64,000 nt of DNA from Lachnospiraceae bacterium (GTDB taxonomy: Bacteria > Bacillota > Clostridia > Lachnospirales > Lachnospiraceae). The stretch is taken from the NCBI GenBank assembly GCA_020860755.1, contig JAJBTQ010000008.1:27328-91327 (forward strand). The letters run 5' to 3'. Of this stretch, positions 1 to 11,764 are shown one piece after another. Under the pieces are notes generated by a model. It was not told the DNA's origin. It searched no databases and worked only from the letters and a program-made list of their open reading frames with translations. A program made the position numbers and the translations under genes. Numbering within the stretch: the stretch's first letter is position 1; the number at the start of each line of letters is the position of its first letter.

Positions 1-868
1 CAAAGAGAGGTTCGTACTCCTTGTATTCCAGCTCCGTCCCCTTCATAGTCTCAAGGATCTCGGCGGAATCGCCGAGCACCTGCTCCAGCAGTTCCTGTGC
101 CATATAATAGGTATATCCGTCTTCGGCACGCACTTTTACATAGGTATCTTCCGGGTTGACACAAAGTGCAAGGTTGCTCGGAAGCGTCCACGGTGTCGTC
201 GTCCACGCGAGGAAAAAGGCGTCCTCTCCCTTTACACGAAAGCGGACGATGGCGGAGCGCTCCTTCACCGTCTTGTACCCCTGAGAGACCTCCGCCGTGG
301 AAAGCGGAGTGCCGCAGCGCGGGCAGTAGGGTACGATCTTAAAGCCGCGGTAAAGCAGGCCCTTATTCCAGATCCGGTTTAGAGCCCACCACTCGGACTC
401 GATATAGTCATCCTCATAGGTGATGTAGGGGTCATCCATGTCCGCCCAGAATCCTACTTTTTTCGAGAAGTCCTCCCACATTCCTTTGTAGCGCCAGACC
501 GACTCCTTGCACTTTTCGACGAATGGCTCGATGCCGTAGGCCTCGATCTGGTCTTTTCCGTCCAAGCCGAGCTCCCGCTCCACTTCCAGCTCTACCGGAA
601 GCCCGTGGGTGTCCCATCCGGCCTTTCGCGGGACCAGCTCGCCCTTCATCGTATGATAGCGGGGGATCATATCTTTGATCACGCGGGTCAGCACATGGCC
701 GATATGCGGCTTGCCGTTTGCCGTCGGTGGTCCGTCATAGAACGTGTAAACCTCACAGCCCTCACGGTTTTTAATACTCTTTCGAAAGATGTCATTCTCC
801 TGCCAGAAGTCGCTTACGCTCTTTTCTCTCTCCACAAAATTCATGTTGGTTGGGACTTTCTCATACAT
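1..868 (-). CDS. ileS: Isoleucine--tRNA ligase, N-terminal part (runs off the left edge)
   Basis: Reverse-strand translation MYEKVPTNMNFVEREKSVSDFWQENDIF...FYDGPPTANGKPHIGHVLTRVIKDMIPRYHTMKG...GWDTHGLPVELEVE is typical class I IleRS; preceded by a T-box leader with an ATC specifier. Confidence 0.95.
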   Translation of the reverse strand, partial: MYEKVPTNMNFVEREKSVSDFWQENDIFRKSIKNREGCEVYTFYDGPPTANGKPHIGHVLTRVIKDMIPRYHTMKGELVPRKAGWDTHGLPVELEVERELGLDGKDQIEAYGIEPFVEKCKESVWRYKGMWEDFSKKVGFWADMDDPYITYEDDYIESEWWALNRIWNKGLLYRGFKIVPYCPRCGTPLSTAEVSQGYKTVKERSAIVRFRVKGEDAFFLAWTTTPWTLPSNLALCVNPEDTYVKVRAEDGYTYYMAQELLEQVLGDSAEILETMKGTELEYKEYEPLF

Positions 869-888
869 CGCGGGTCTCCTCACTCTCT

Positions 889-1165
889 TAATTATTATAA
901 AGAAAAGCCCCCATCCGAATAGGATGAGGGCATATGCCGTCACGTTAAACCACCTGTTCGAAGTACTTGGCACACCGTGCCGCATACCGTTTCCCCATAA
1001 CGGAGGAAAAACCCGTCAGCCTCTACTCTGCCGCTGCATTTCAAAGCTGAAGCTCGGAAGGGATGTTCGGCTGGAACTACTGATACCGGCTCACACCAAC
1101 CCGGCTCGCTTGGAAACTTCATTCCAGATTACTGTCTTCGTCACAGCTTTTCTCTTTCAAAACAC
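889..1165 (-). promoter_or_regulatory. T-box leader of ileS (Ile specifier ATC at 1064-1062; terminator hairpin GCCCTCATCC-TATTC-GGATGGGGGC-TTTTCTTT)
   Basis: Stem I-like GAGCCGGGTTGGTGTGAGCCGG, specifier context GAACATCCCTTCCGAGC, T-box-like AGGTGGTTTAACGTG, then an intrinsic terminator before ileS. Confidence 0.85.
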
Positions 1166-1169
1166 CTGC

Positions 1170-1198
1170 ATTATACGTGGAATAAAAAAAATTGTCAA
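1170..1198 (-). promoter_or_regulatory. SigmaA promoter of ileS: TTGACA-N17-TATAAT
   Basis: Perfect consensus hexamers with 17-nt spacer upstream of the T-box. Confidence 0.9.
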
Positions 1199-1209
1199 TC
1201 CTTTTTCCC

Positions 1210-1238
1210 TTTACTACGCTGAAAAAAGCGAGTATACT
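1210..1238 (+). promoter_or_regulatory. SigmaA promoter TTTACT-N17-TATACT for the nicotinate phosphoribosyltransferase gene
   Basis: Near-consensus hexamers, 17-nt spacer, divergent from the ileS promoter. Confidence 0.75.
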
Positions 1239-1281
1239 GTTCACACAGAAAAAACCGCCGCACTTTAGGAGGGTACCTATC

Positions 1282-2754
1282 ATGAGATCGTCAAACCTGA
1301 CTCTGTTGACTGACTTATATGAGATCACGATGATGCAGGGATATTTTAAAACCGGCAATCGGGATGTTGTCGTATTTGACATGTTCTATCGCGACAATCC
1401 TTCCGGGGGCGGATACGCCATTGCCGCCGGCTTGGAACAGGTTATCGAGTATATTGACAACCTGCAGTTTACCACGGACGACATTCGCTATCTGGAAAGC
1501 CTCGGAATGTTCGACGATGATTTCTTAAAATACTTAAGCACGTTCCGTTTTTCCGGCAGCATCTATGCCATCCCGGAGGGGACCATTATCTTTCCGCGGG
1601 AACCGATCATCAAAGTCATCGCTCCCATTATGGAGGCACAGCTCTTAGAGACGGCCATCCTAAACATCATCAATCACCAGAGCCTGATCGCAACAAAGGC
1701 GTCACGCGTCTGCTACGCGGCGAAGGGAGACGGCGTCATGGAGTTCGGACTCCGCCGGGCACAGGGACCCGACTCCGGTATCCTGGGCGCAAGGGCGGCT
1801 GTTATCGGCGGATGCAACGGTACGTCCAATGTGCTGGCCGGACAGACGTTCAACATTCCGGTAAAAGGGACCCATGCCCACAGCTGGATCATGAGTTTTC
1901 CGGATGAGTACACCGCTTTCAAGACCTATGCGGAGTTTTATCCCAACGCATGCACCCTGCTCGTTGACACCTATGACACGTTAAAATCCGGTCTCCCCAA
2001 TGCCATCCGTGTCTTCACGGAAATGAGGGATTCCGGCATAGAAATGAAAAACTACGGAATCCGTATGGACAGCGGCGACCTGGCATATCTCTCCAAAAAG
2101 GCCCGGAAGATGCTGGATGACGCCGGATTCCCGGATGCTGTCATTACCGCTTCCAATGATCTGGACGAATACCTGATCGAGACGTTAAAGAGTCAGGGAG
2201 CTATGATCACATCCTGGGGTGTCGGCACAAGCCTGATCACCTCCAAGGATTGGCCGGCGTTCGGCGGAGTATATAAGCTTGCCGCCATCCGGGATGAGAA
2301 CGGTAAATTTATCCCGAAGATCAAGCTTTCCGAAAACACAGAGAAGGTCACCAACCCCGGCAATAAAGATATCTATCGCATCTATGACAGAACGACCGGG
2401 AAGATCCGGGCGGATCTGATCTGTCTCACCGGGGAAACGTTTGACGAATCCGAGGATATGACTCTCTACGATCCGATCGACACCTGGAAGCGAACACACC
2501 TGCCCGGCGGCACCTACACCATGAGAAGTCTGCTCGTACCTATCTTTGATGAGGGGAAATGTGTCTACACCTCTCCCACCGTTTTGGATATTCAAAAGAT
2601 CTGTGATCGGGAAAAGGGCACGCTCTGGGATGAAAACATGCGTTTTGTCAATCCGGCCGAGGTGTATGTGGACCTTTCGGATCAGCTGTATCGCATGAAA
2701 ATGAAAGTCTTTAATGAGATGAGTGCCGAACAGCTAAAGGAAGACGAACGCTGA
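1282..2754 (+). CDS. pncB: Nicotinate phosphoribosyltransferase
   Basis: MRSSNLTLLTDLYEITMMQGYF...; ATG preceded by RBS AGGAGGG; ORF to 2754. Confidence 0.9.
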   Translation: MRSSNLTLLTDLYEITMMQGYFKTGNRDVVVFDMFYRDNPSGGGYAIAAGLEQVIEYIDNLQFTTDDIRYLESLGMFDDDFLKYLSTFRFSGSIYAIPEGTIIFPREPIIKVIAPIMEAQLLETAILNIINHQSLIATKASRVCYAAKGDGVMEFGLRRAQGPDSGILGARAAVIGGCNGTSNVLAGQTFNIPVKGTHAHSWIMSFPDEYTAFKTYAEFYPNACTLLVDTYDTLKSGLPNAIRVFTEMRDSGIEMKNYGIRMDSGDLAYLSKKARKMLDDAGFPDAVITASNDLDEYLIETLKSQGAMITSWGVGTSLITSKDWPAFGGVYKLAAIRDENGKFIPKIKLSENTEKVTNPGNKDIYRIYDRTTGKIRADLICLTGETFDESEDMTLYDPIDTWKRTHLPGGTYTMRSLLVPIFDEGKCVYTSPTVLDIQKICDREKGTLWDENMRFVNPAEVYVDLSDQLYRMKMKVFNEMSAEQLKEDER

Positions 2755-2805
2755 AAAGACAACTCGGCATAAACTCTTTCAAGGAAAAAATACAAAAAAA
2801 AGAAC

Positions 2806-2838
2806 AGGCAGAGGATCCATCCGATCCCCTGCCTGTAT
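2806..2838 (-). terminator. Intrinsic terminator: 14-bp stem ACAGGCAGGGGATC / GATCCTCTGCCTGT followed by TCTTTTTTTT on the minus strand
   Basis: Perfect hairpin (one G-T) plus T-tract. Confidence 0.85.
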
Positions 2839-2879
2839 CATTTTACTTCATCTGATCCCCTGCCTGTAGTATTTTACTC
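2818..2879. repeat. Tandem duplication of a 31-bp unit (CATCcGATCCCCTGCCTGTAtcATTTTACTt)
   Basis: Two adjacent units with few mismatches; a partial third match extends into the MarR 3' end. Confidence 0.85.
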
Positions 2880-3383
2880 TGTCTGATCCTCTATTCCTTC
2901 TTCCGTGAGACGTACTGCCTCCGACTCTATTACTTCTTCCAAGCGGTCCATCTGTTCGAGGCACTTGATAAACTCATCCTTACCCATCTTGTTAATGACA
3001 TTCCCGAAAAACGTCCGCAAAAACTCCTGCTGGGATTTCATCGCAGAGCGTCCGATCTCCGAGAGATAGATATAGGTCCCTTTGCTGTCGTGCTCCCAGT
3101 AAACATATCCCTTGTTCTGCAGGTTTTGCACCAGACGGGAAACGCGGCTGATCGGAAAGTTCATTTCTTTGCTGATCTCGCTCAGATAGACCCTTGTCTC
3201 CGGTTCGTGAAGTCCCATTCGGCGAGCCAGATTGTAGAGGATCAGATAATCCGAAATAGACATTTCTTTGAAAATCGTCGACAGATGACTGGAATCCATG
3301 GAGTAGCGAAGTCTTATCATCCGATTGCCAAGATCCAGTAACTCTTCATCTTGCTTTTCCGAATTCTCCTGCAATTTGGCCAC
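2874..3383 (-). CDS. MarR-family transcriptional regulator (GTG start at 3383 or TTG at 3374)
   Basis: wHTH-like ...YLSEISKEMNFPISRVSRLVQNLQNKGYVYWEHDSKGTYIYLSEIG...; RBS AGGAGG. Confidence 0.8.
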   Translation of the reverse strand: MAKLQENSEKQDEELLDLGNRMIRLRYSMDSSHLSTIFKEMSISDYLILYNLARRMGLHEPETRVYLSEISKEMNFPISRVSRLVQNLQNKGYVYWEHDSKGTYIYLSEIGRSAMKSQQEFLRTFFGNVINKMGKDEFIKCLEQMDRLEEVIESEAVRLTEEGIEDQTE

Positions 3384-3412
3384 CTCCTTTTCCTAAAAAC
3401 CGATATTCCTCG

Positions 3413-3431
3413 ATATTTTAACTGAAAATAT
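3413..3431. promoter_or_regulatory. Candidate MarR operator, perfect inverted repeat ATATTTT-AACTG-AAAATAT
   Basis: 7-bp perfect arms immediately upstream of the marR-like gene. Confidence 0.55.
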
Positions 3432-3491
3432 TTTATCCCATAAATATTGCTATCCTGTGTACGGATTCTAAAGTTTTTATTATTTAATTTA

Positions 3492-4271
3492 TCAGAAATC
3501 CGTAAAATTCTTCTCTTTGCGTTTCTCCAAAAATGCCGTCATTCCCTCAACCTGATCATGCGTAGAGCAGGTGATCCCGAACAGATTGGCCTCATATTCG
3601 ACCGCGTTTTTGATATCCATATCATAGCCGTTGTTGATCGCTGCCTTCGCGACAGATACCGCAAAGCTGGCGTTATTTGCAATCTTTCCGGCCATCTTTT
3701 TTGCCGTATCCATCAGTTCTTCGGACGGAACAACTTTGTTGACGAGTCCGATGCGGTAGGCCTCCTGCGCATCGATGTTCGACCCTGTAAAGATGATCTC
3801 TTTCGCGCGGCCCATCCCGACTAAGCGGGCCAGTCTCTGTGTTCCGCCAAATCCCGGGATAATGCCCAGTCCCGTCTCCGGCTGAGCAAACACCGCGTTC
3901 TCGGAAGCGATTCGGATATCACACGCCATGGAAATCTCGCATCCTCCGCCCAGCGCGAATCCGTTGACCGCAGCGATGGTGACCTGTCTCATATTCTGCA
4001 ACTTAAAGAACGGCGCCGCTGCGCGCATTCCAAATGCACGTCCCTCTGCACCGGTAAAGTTTACCATCTCCGCGATGTCGGCTCCCGCCACAAACGCTTT
4101 GTCTCCGTCACCGGTCAGGATCACTACCTTGATCTGATCATTGGCTTCGATCTCGCCGAGTGTCTGATCGAGCTCTTCTAACGTCTCACTGTTTAACGCG
4201 TTTAACGCCTTCGGTCTGCTGATCTTAAGGACCGCGATCGGGCCGTCTACTTCCAGTATTAAGTTGTTCAT
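3492..4271 (-). CDS. crt: Enoyl-CoA hydratase / 3-hydroxybutyryl-CoA dehydratase (crotonase)
   Basis: Crotonase motifs AFVAGADIAEM and NGFALGGGCEISMACDIRIAS, FAQPETGLGIIPGFGGTQRLARLVG. Confidence 0.85.
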   Translation of the reverse strand: MNNLILEVDGPIAVLKISRPKALNALNSETLEELDQTLGEIEANDQIKVVILTGDGDKAFVAGADIAEMVNFTGAEGRAFGMRAAAPFFKLQNMRQVTIAAVNGFALGGGCEISMACDIRIASENAVFAQPETGLGIIPGFGGTQRLARLVGMGRAKEIIFTGSNIDAQEAYRIGLVNKVVPSEELMDTAKKMAGKIANNASFAVSVAKAAINNGYDMDIKNAVEYEANLFGITCSTHDQVEGMTAFLEKRKEKNFTDF

Positions 4272-4532
4272 GGTATTCCTCCTTAAAATATAAAAATGAC
4301 TATTAGTTGCTTTACTTTCGCTCTGAACGCTTATCTCGGGAACAGAGTCCCCTCGATGTTCGTTACACTCACATCGGCTTTTTCTGCGTTATTAATATTT
4401 ATTATACCTCAACTATGTTAAAAAAACACAATTTTTTTCTTGCACATTTTGCCAATTAATGTGCGTTAAGTCTATATTTGTGGTATGATAGTTAAGATAA
4501 TTTTTAGAAATACACAGAAAGGACCCATTATT

Positions 4533-5042
4533 ATGAAAAAATTTTGGAATGAATTCAAGGAATTCGCATTTCAAGGCAACATGATGGATCTTGCCGTTGG
4601 CATGATCATCGGTTCCGCGTTCACCGCAATCGTCAGCGCACTTGTAGATGACCTCATCAATCCGGTCATCGGTATTTTTACACAAGGCATTGATTTTTCA
4701 AATCTCTTTGTATCTTTAAACGGTCAGCACTATGATTCACTGGATGCCGCCGAGGCAGCCGGTGCCGCCGTTTTTAAGTATGGCTCATTCATATCCGCTG
4801 TCATTATCTTTATTATCACGGCTCTGGTCGTCTTTATCCTGGTAAAGGTCTTAAGCACCATGAGCAAGGGGATGAAAAAGCAGGAGGAAGAGGAAGAGGC
4901 TCCGACAACCAAAACCTGCCCTTACTGCCAGTCTGAGATCAGCATTCTTGCGACCCGCTGCCCCAACTGCACATCCCAGCTTCCGGTCGAAGAGGAGGAG
5001 CAGACACCGGCCGCTGAGCCGGAACCGGCACCTGCTGAGTAG
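4533..5042 (+). CDS. mscL: Large-conductance mechanosensitive channel MscL with C-terminal zinc-ribbon
   Basis: [42 protein letters not shown]...; tail [18 protein letters not shown]. Confidence 0.9.
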   Translation: MKKFWNEFKEFAFQGNMMDLAVGMIIGSAFTAIVSALVDDLINPVIGIFTQGIDFSNLFVSLNGQHYDSLDAAEAAGAAVFKYGSFISAVIIFIITALVVFILVKVLSTMSKGMKKQEEEEEAPTTKTCPYCQSEISILATRCPNCTSQLPVEEEEQTPAAEPEPAPAE

Positions 5043-5090
5043 TAAACCCGATTCCGTTGTATCACGGTTCACTACACCGCTTACATTTAT

Positions 5091-6146
5091 ATGCTTCAGA
5101 ATTACGACTTAAACCGCTTAACCGAACCGCTGCTTTTTTGGTATGCTTCCCATGCCCGCGTCCTTCCGTGGCGGGAGGATGTGACGCCCTACCGCATCTG
5201 GGTATCCGAGATCATGCTGCAGCAGACCCGGGTTGAGGCGGTAAAGCCGTACTTCAACCGATTTGTCGGGGAACTTCCCTCCGTGCAGGCGCTCGCCGAA
5301 TGTGAGGAGGACCGCCTGCTCAAGCTCTGGGAAGGCCTCGGCTATTATAACAGAGTTCGAAATATGCAGGAGGCAGCCCGGACCGTGATGTCCGATTACG
5401 GCGGCTGTCTGCCTGCCGATTATAAGGCTCTCCTCTCCTTAAAGGGGATCGGGCGCTATACAGCCGGAGCCATCGCATCCATCGCCTTTAACCTTCCGGT
5501 TCCCGCAGTGGACGGCAATGTACTCCGGGTTTTAATGCGCGCTGCAGCAAACGATGCTGACATCGCACGCCCTGCGACCCGGTCAGAAGCGGAACGTCTG
5601 CTTGCCGGGGTCATCCCCGACGGACACGCATCCGAGTATAATCAGGCACTGATGGAACTCGGTGCCACTGTCTGTCTTCCAAACGGAGAGCCGCTGTGTC
5701 ACGAATGTCCCTGGCTCTCTCTGTGTGAGGCAAAGCGTCAGGGTATTGTTACGCAGCTTCCGGTAAAGCAAAAACAAAAAGCCAGAAGATGTGAAGACCG
5801 TACGGTGCTGATCCTTCGCGATGACAGCCGGATCGCCTTAAACAAACGGCCGGACCGCGGTCTTCTTGCCGGTATGTATGAGCTTCCCAACCGGACCGGT
5901 CACCTGACGGGGGATGAGGTAGTCCGGGAAGTGGAACAGATGAACCTGCGCCCGCTTAGGGTGACCAGACTCGAGGATGCCGTGCACATCTTCTCCCATG
6001 TGGAATGGCATTTGACAGGCTATCTGGTAGAAATAGATCCGCTGACGATAAACGAGGCGGATCTTCTGTTTGTCGAAGTTGAGGACGCACGGGATAAGTA
6101 TCCGATCCCCGCTGCGTTTTCGGCGTATATAAAATATCTGGTGTGA
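5091..6146 (+). CDS. mutY: A/G-specific adenine glycosylase
   Basis: ILQQTRVEAVKPYF, LPWREDVTPYRIWVSEIMLQQTR, FeS Cys motif CLPNGEPLCHECPWLSLC. Confidence 0.92.
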   Translation: MLQNYDLNRLTEPLLFWYASHARVLPWREDVTPYRIWVSEIMLQQTRVEAVKPYFNRFVGELPSVQALAECEEDRLLKLWEGLGYYNRVRNMQEAARTVMSDYGGCLPADYKALLSLKGIGRYTAGAIASIAFNLPVPAVDGNVLRVLMRAAANDADIARPATRSEAERLLAGVIPDGHASEYNQALMELGATVCLPNGEPLCHECPWLSLCEAKRQGIVTQLPVKQKQKARRCEDRTVLILRDDSRIALNKRPDRGLLAGMYELPNRTGHLTGDEVVREVEQMNLRPLRVTRLEDAVHIFSHVEWHLTGYLVEIDPLTINEADLLFVEVEDARDKYPIPAAFSAYIKYLV

Positions 6147-6385
6147 AACTGAGAAATTTTATGATACAAAGAGGAAGCCGATGCTTTCGCACCGGCTTAT
6201 ACATGAAAAAGATTTATAAAAAAGGAAAATGTAATAGTTAAAAGCACAATAGGCTTCTTGTGAGTGTTAGTATAAAGTCCAAATGTCACATCTTTGTTTG
6301 CGGAATTTGATAAAACTATAAATAAAAAATGAACATTTTGTTAACACGGGCGTTTTTGGCTTGTTTGTTTATGATCAGCCTGTAT

Positions 6386-6431
6386 GAAAAAATGCCGCCT
6401 CATTCGCAAAATCATGCAGATGCAGGCGGCA
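6386..6431 (-). terminator. Terminator of the atp operon (TGCCGCCT...AGGCGGCA TTTTTTC on the minus strand)
   Basis: 8-bp inverted repeat followed by a T-run downstream of atpC. Confidence 0.75.
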
Positions 6432-6459
6432 ATTTGTTTATAATCTTTAAAAAATAAAT

Positions 6460-6876
6460 TTAGCGTACATATTTGCTGGCCTCTTTTAAACGCGCCATGG
6501 CACGGGAAAGGGCGGCCTTGGACTGATGATACTCGATCGTACTCTGATGCTGTCGGAGTTCTTCCTCCGCGCGCTCTTTCGCCTCGCGTGCCCTCCGTAC
6601 ATCAATCTCCTCGGGACGCTCGACGGTGTCCACCAGGACTTCGATTGAGTGATCCGCAAGACACTCTGCAAAGCCGCTTCCGCAGACAGCCGGAATTCTC
6701 GTTCCGGTATCCGTTACGACGACTAATTCCCCCTCCGTGATCGCCACGATATAGGGCTCGTGTCCGGCAAGGAACTGAATGCTTCCGTCCAAAGCCGGAA
6801 GCTTGACAGACTCCGCCTCTCCGTCGTAAAACGTCTTGTCATATGCTAATATGTGCAGATGAAATGTATTAGCCAT
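6460..6876 (-). CDS. atpC: F1 ATP synthase epsilon subunit
   Basis: MANTFHLHILAYDKTFYDGEAESVKLPALDGSIQFLAGHEPYIVAI; operon position. Confidence 0.92.
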   Translation of the reverse strand: MANTFHLHILAYDKTFYDGEAESVKLPALDGSIQFLAGHEPYIVAITEGELVVVTDTGTRIPAVCGSGFAECLADHSIEVLVDTVERPEEIDVRRAREAKERAEEELRQHQSTIEYHQSKAALSRAMARLKEASKYVR

Positions 6877-6917
6877 TACTCGTTTTCTTTCTCTTGTTCT
6901 TCTGTCTCATAGTGATT

Positions 6918-9466
<2,549 letters not shown>

Positions 9467-9481
9467 GCCGTCACCCTTAAG

Positions 9482-11254
9482 TTATTTCTCGTCGCTGTCT
9501 GCAGCACCGGTGTCACTGCCGGTGTCGCTGCTGTCTGCGCTGTCACTGCCGGCATCACTGCCCTCTGCAGTGCTGTCACTACTGTCGCTGCTGTCCGAAC
9601 TGCTGCTGTTGGCACTGGCGTCACTGTCCGTGCTGCTGTCGCTTCCGGCTTCACTGTCCGCTGCAGCGCTGTCGCTGCTGTCCGTGCTGCTGTCGCTGCT
9701 GCCCGCTGCAGCGCTGTCCTCTTTTTTCTCCACTATGCCGTACTCATCGGCATGCGTGTTCAGGAATGATTGGGCCTCATCCAAAATACGTTGGCCAAGC
9801 TCATCCGATAATTCCTGCTTCTCCTTGATCTCATCCATGATATCCGCAAACGCAGTGGAAAAATAGTGAACCAGATCTCCCTGCACCTTTTTTATATTTT
9901 TCTTCGGCACATTCAATAAGAGCTTGTGCGTGGATATCCAGAGTATGACCACCTGATCCGCCATGGAAAGTGGATGATACAGCGGCTGTTTTAAGAGCTC
10001 CATCAGGCCGTCGCCGTATTCCAGCTCTTCTTTTGTCCCTTCATCCAGATCGGAGCTGAACTGTGTGAAGGATTCCATTTCACGATATTGTGCCAGATCG
10101 ATACGGATACTGCCGGCAGCCTTCTTCATGGCCTTTGTCTGGGCATCGCCGCCGACACGGGACACGGACAACCCGACATTAACTGCCGGCCGCTGGCCCG
10201 CGAAGAACAGATCGGTCTCCAAAAAGATCTGGCCGTCCGTGATCGAGATCACGTTCGTCGGAATATATGCCGAGACATCCCCTTCCTGCGTCTCAATGAT
10301 CGGAAGGGCTGTGATAGAGCCGCCTCCCAGCTCGTCGCTTAAGTGGCTGGCACGCTCCAACAGTCTGGAATGCAGATAGAACACATCGCCCGGGTAAGCT
10401 TCACGTCCGGGGGGACGCTCCAGTAAAAGGGACAATGCGCGGTAAGCCACCGCATGCTTGGACAGGTCATCGTAGACAATGAGCACGTCCTTGCCCTGAT
10501 GCATAAAGTACTCCGCCATCGCCGTCCCCGCATACGGGGCAATGTACTGCAGCGGAGCAGGATCGCTGGCCATAGCCGCCACGATAATGGTATGCGACAT
10601 GGCATCATACTGCTTTAACGTCTGTGCCAGCTTTGCGATGTTGGACGCTTTCTGTCCGATCGCAACATAGATACAGATCACACCGTTGTCCTTCTGGTTG
10701 ATGATCGCATCTACTGCAATAGATGTCTTTCCCGTCTGCCGGTCACCGATGATCAGCTCTCTCTGTCCCCTGCCGATCGGGAACATGGAGTCAATGGCTA
10801 AAATGCCCGTCGCCATGGGAACGCTGACGGACTGCCGGTCCACAATCCCCGGTGCAGGCTCCTCGATGGCTCGATATTCATCCGTCTGAATATCCCCTCC
10901 GCCGTCGATCGGCGCGCCCAATGCATTGATCACCCTGCCGACACATTTATCTCCAACCGGTAACCCGGCCATTTTTTTCGTCCTCGTAACTTTGGTACCT
11001 TCGCCGACTCCGATATCCTGGCCAAACAGGATAACGCCGATCTCACCGGACCGCACATCCTGCACCATACCCTTGACGCCGTTCTCAAAGACAACGACTT
11101 CCCCGTACATGGCCTGATCGATGCCGTATACCGTGACAATGCCGTCACCGCACCATATAACAGTACCGACCTCACGATCTTTTGTCTCAAAATCGAAATC
11201 CTGGATCTCCTCTTTCAAGATCGAGATGATCTCATTTGAATTGATCGTGCTCAT
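9482..11254 (-). CDS. atpA: F1 ATP synthase alpha subunit with about 80-aa Ser/Asp/Ala-rich C-terminal tail
   Basis: P-loop GDRQTGKTSIAVDAIINQ; start ATG overlaps the atpH stop (TGATG); tail SSDSSTDSSDSAAADSEAGSDSS...DSDEK. Confidence 0.93.
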   Translation of the reverse strand: MSTINSNEIISILKEEIQDFDFETKDREVGTVIWCGDGIVTVYGIDQAMYGEVVVFENGVKGMVQDVRSGEIGVILFGQDIGVGEGTKVTRTKKMAGLPVGDKCVGRVINALGAPIDGGGDIQTDEYRAIEEPAPGIVDRQSVSVPMATGILAIDSMFPIGRGQRELIIGDRQTGKTSIAVDAIINQKDNGVICIYVAIGQKASNIAKLAQTLKQYDAMSHTIIVAAMASDPAPLQYIAPYAGTAMAEYFMHQGKDVLIVYDDLSKHAVAYRALSLLLERPPGREAYPGDVFYLHSRLLERASHLSDELGGGSITALPIIETQEGDVSAYIPTNVISITDGQIFLETDLFFAGQRPAVNVGLSVSRVGGDAQTKAMKKAAGSIRIDLAQYREMESFTQFSSDLDEGTKEELEYGDGLMELLKQPLYHPLSMADQVVILWISTHKLLLNVPKKNIKKVQGDLVHYFSTAFADIMDEIKEKQELSDELGQRILDEAQSFLNTHADEYGIVEKKEDSAAAGSSDSSTDSSDSAAADSEAGSDSSTDSDASANSSSSDSSDSSDSTAEGSDAGSDSADSSDTGSDTGAADSDEK

Positions 11255-11763
11255 CAATCCTCACCTCCTGTTAACTTCTTCCCTAACGCATTCATGCGTT
11301 CCCGCAGGCTCCAGTCGTATTCCTGGTCGCCGACGGTCAATATAAATCCTCCGACCAAAGAAGGATCCTGACACTCTTTCAGATCGACGTCCTGTGCGTC
11401 ATAGGTCTTTAAGAGGAACTTTTTGATCCCTTCCATCTGCTCGTCGTTCGGAGGGGTCACATATGTAAGTGTCGCGTTTACGATCCGGTTGTGTGTGTTG
11501 GCATAGATCTGATACTCCGACATGATCTCTTCTACGGACGGCACACAACTATTCCGGCAGAGGACCTTCATAAAATTGCGCATGTCCTCCGGAAAGATAC
11601 GATCCACGATCTCATCCTTTTTGTCCAGATAGATCTCCGGATTACAAAGGACGTCCTTAAGCTCCGGCGACTCTTCAAAAATAGACAGAGTATCCCCGGC
11701 ACTGTCCTGTGAGATGCCAAGCTCCCACAACACTCTTACATATCTGGAAGCTGTCTGTGTCAT
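11254..11763 (-). CDS. atpH: F1 ATP synthase delta subunit
   Basis: OSCP/delta-like, operon position, ...LVGGFILTVGDQEYDWSLRERMNALGKKL. Confidence 0.9.
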   Translation of the reverse strand: MTQTASRYVRVLWELGISQDSAGDTLSIFEESPELKDVLCNPEIYLDKKDEIVDRIFPEDMRNFMKVLCRNSCVPSVEEIMSEYQIYANTHNRIVNATLTYVTPPNDEQMEGIKKFLLKTYDAQDVDLKECQDPSLVGGFILTVGDQEYDWSLRERMNALGKKLTGGED

Positions 11764-11764
11764 A

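Noticed and set aside
605-1268. Plus-strand ORFs 605-922 and 789-1268
   Set aside because: They lie antisense to ileS and its T-box leader and have no homology-like content.
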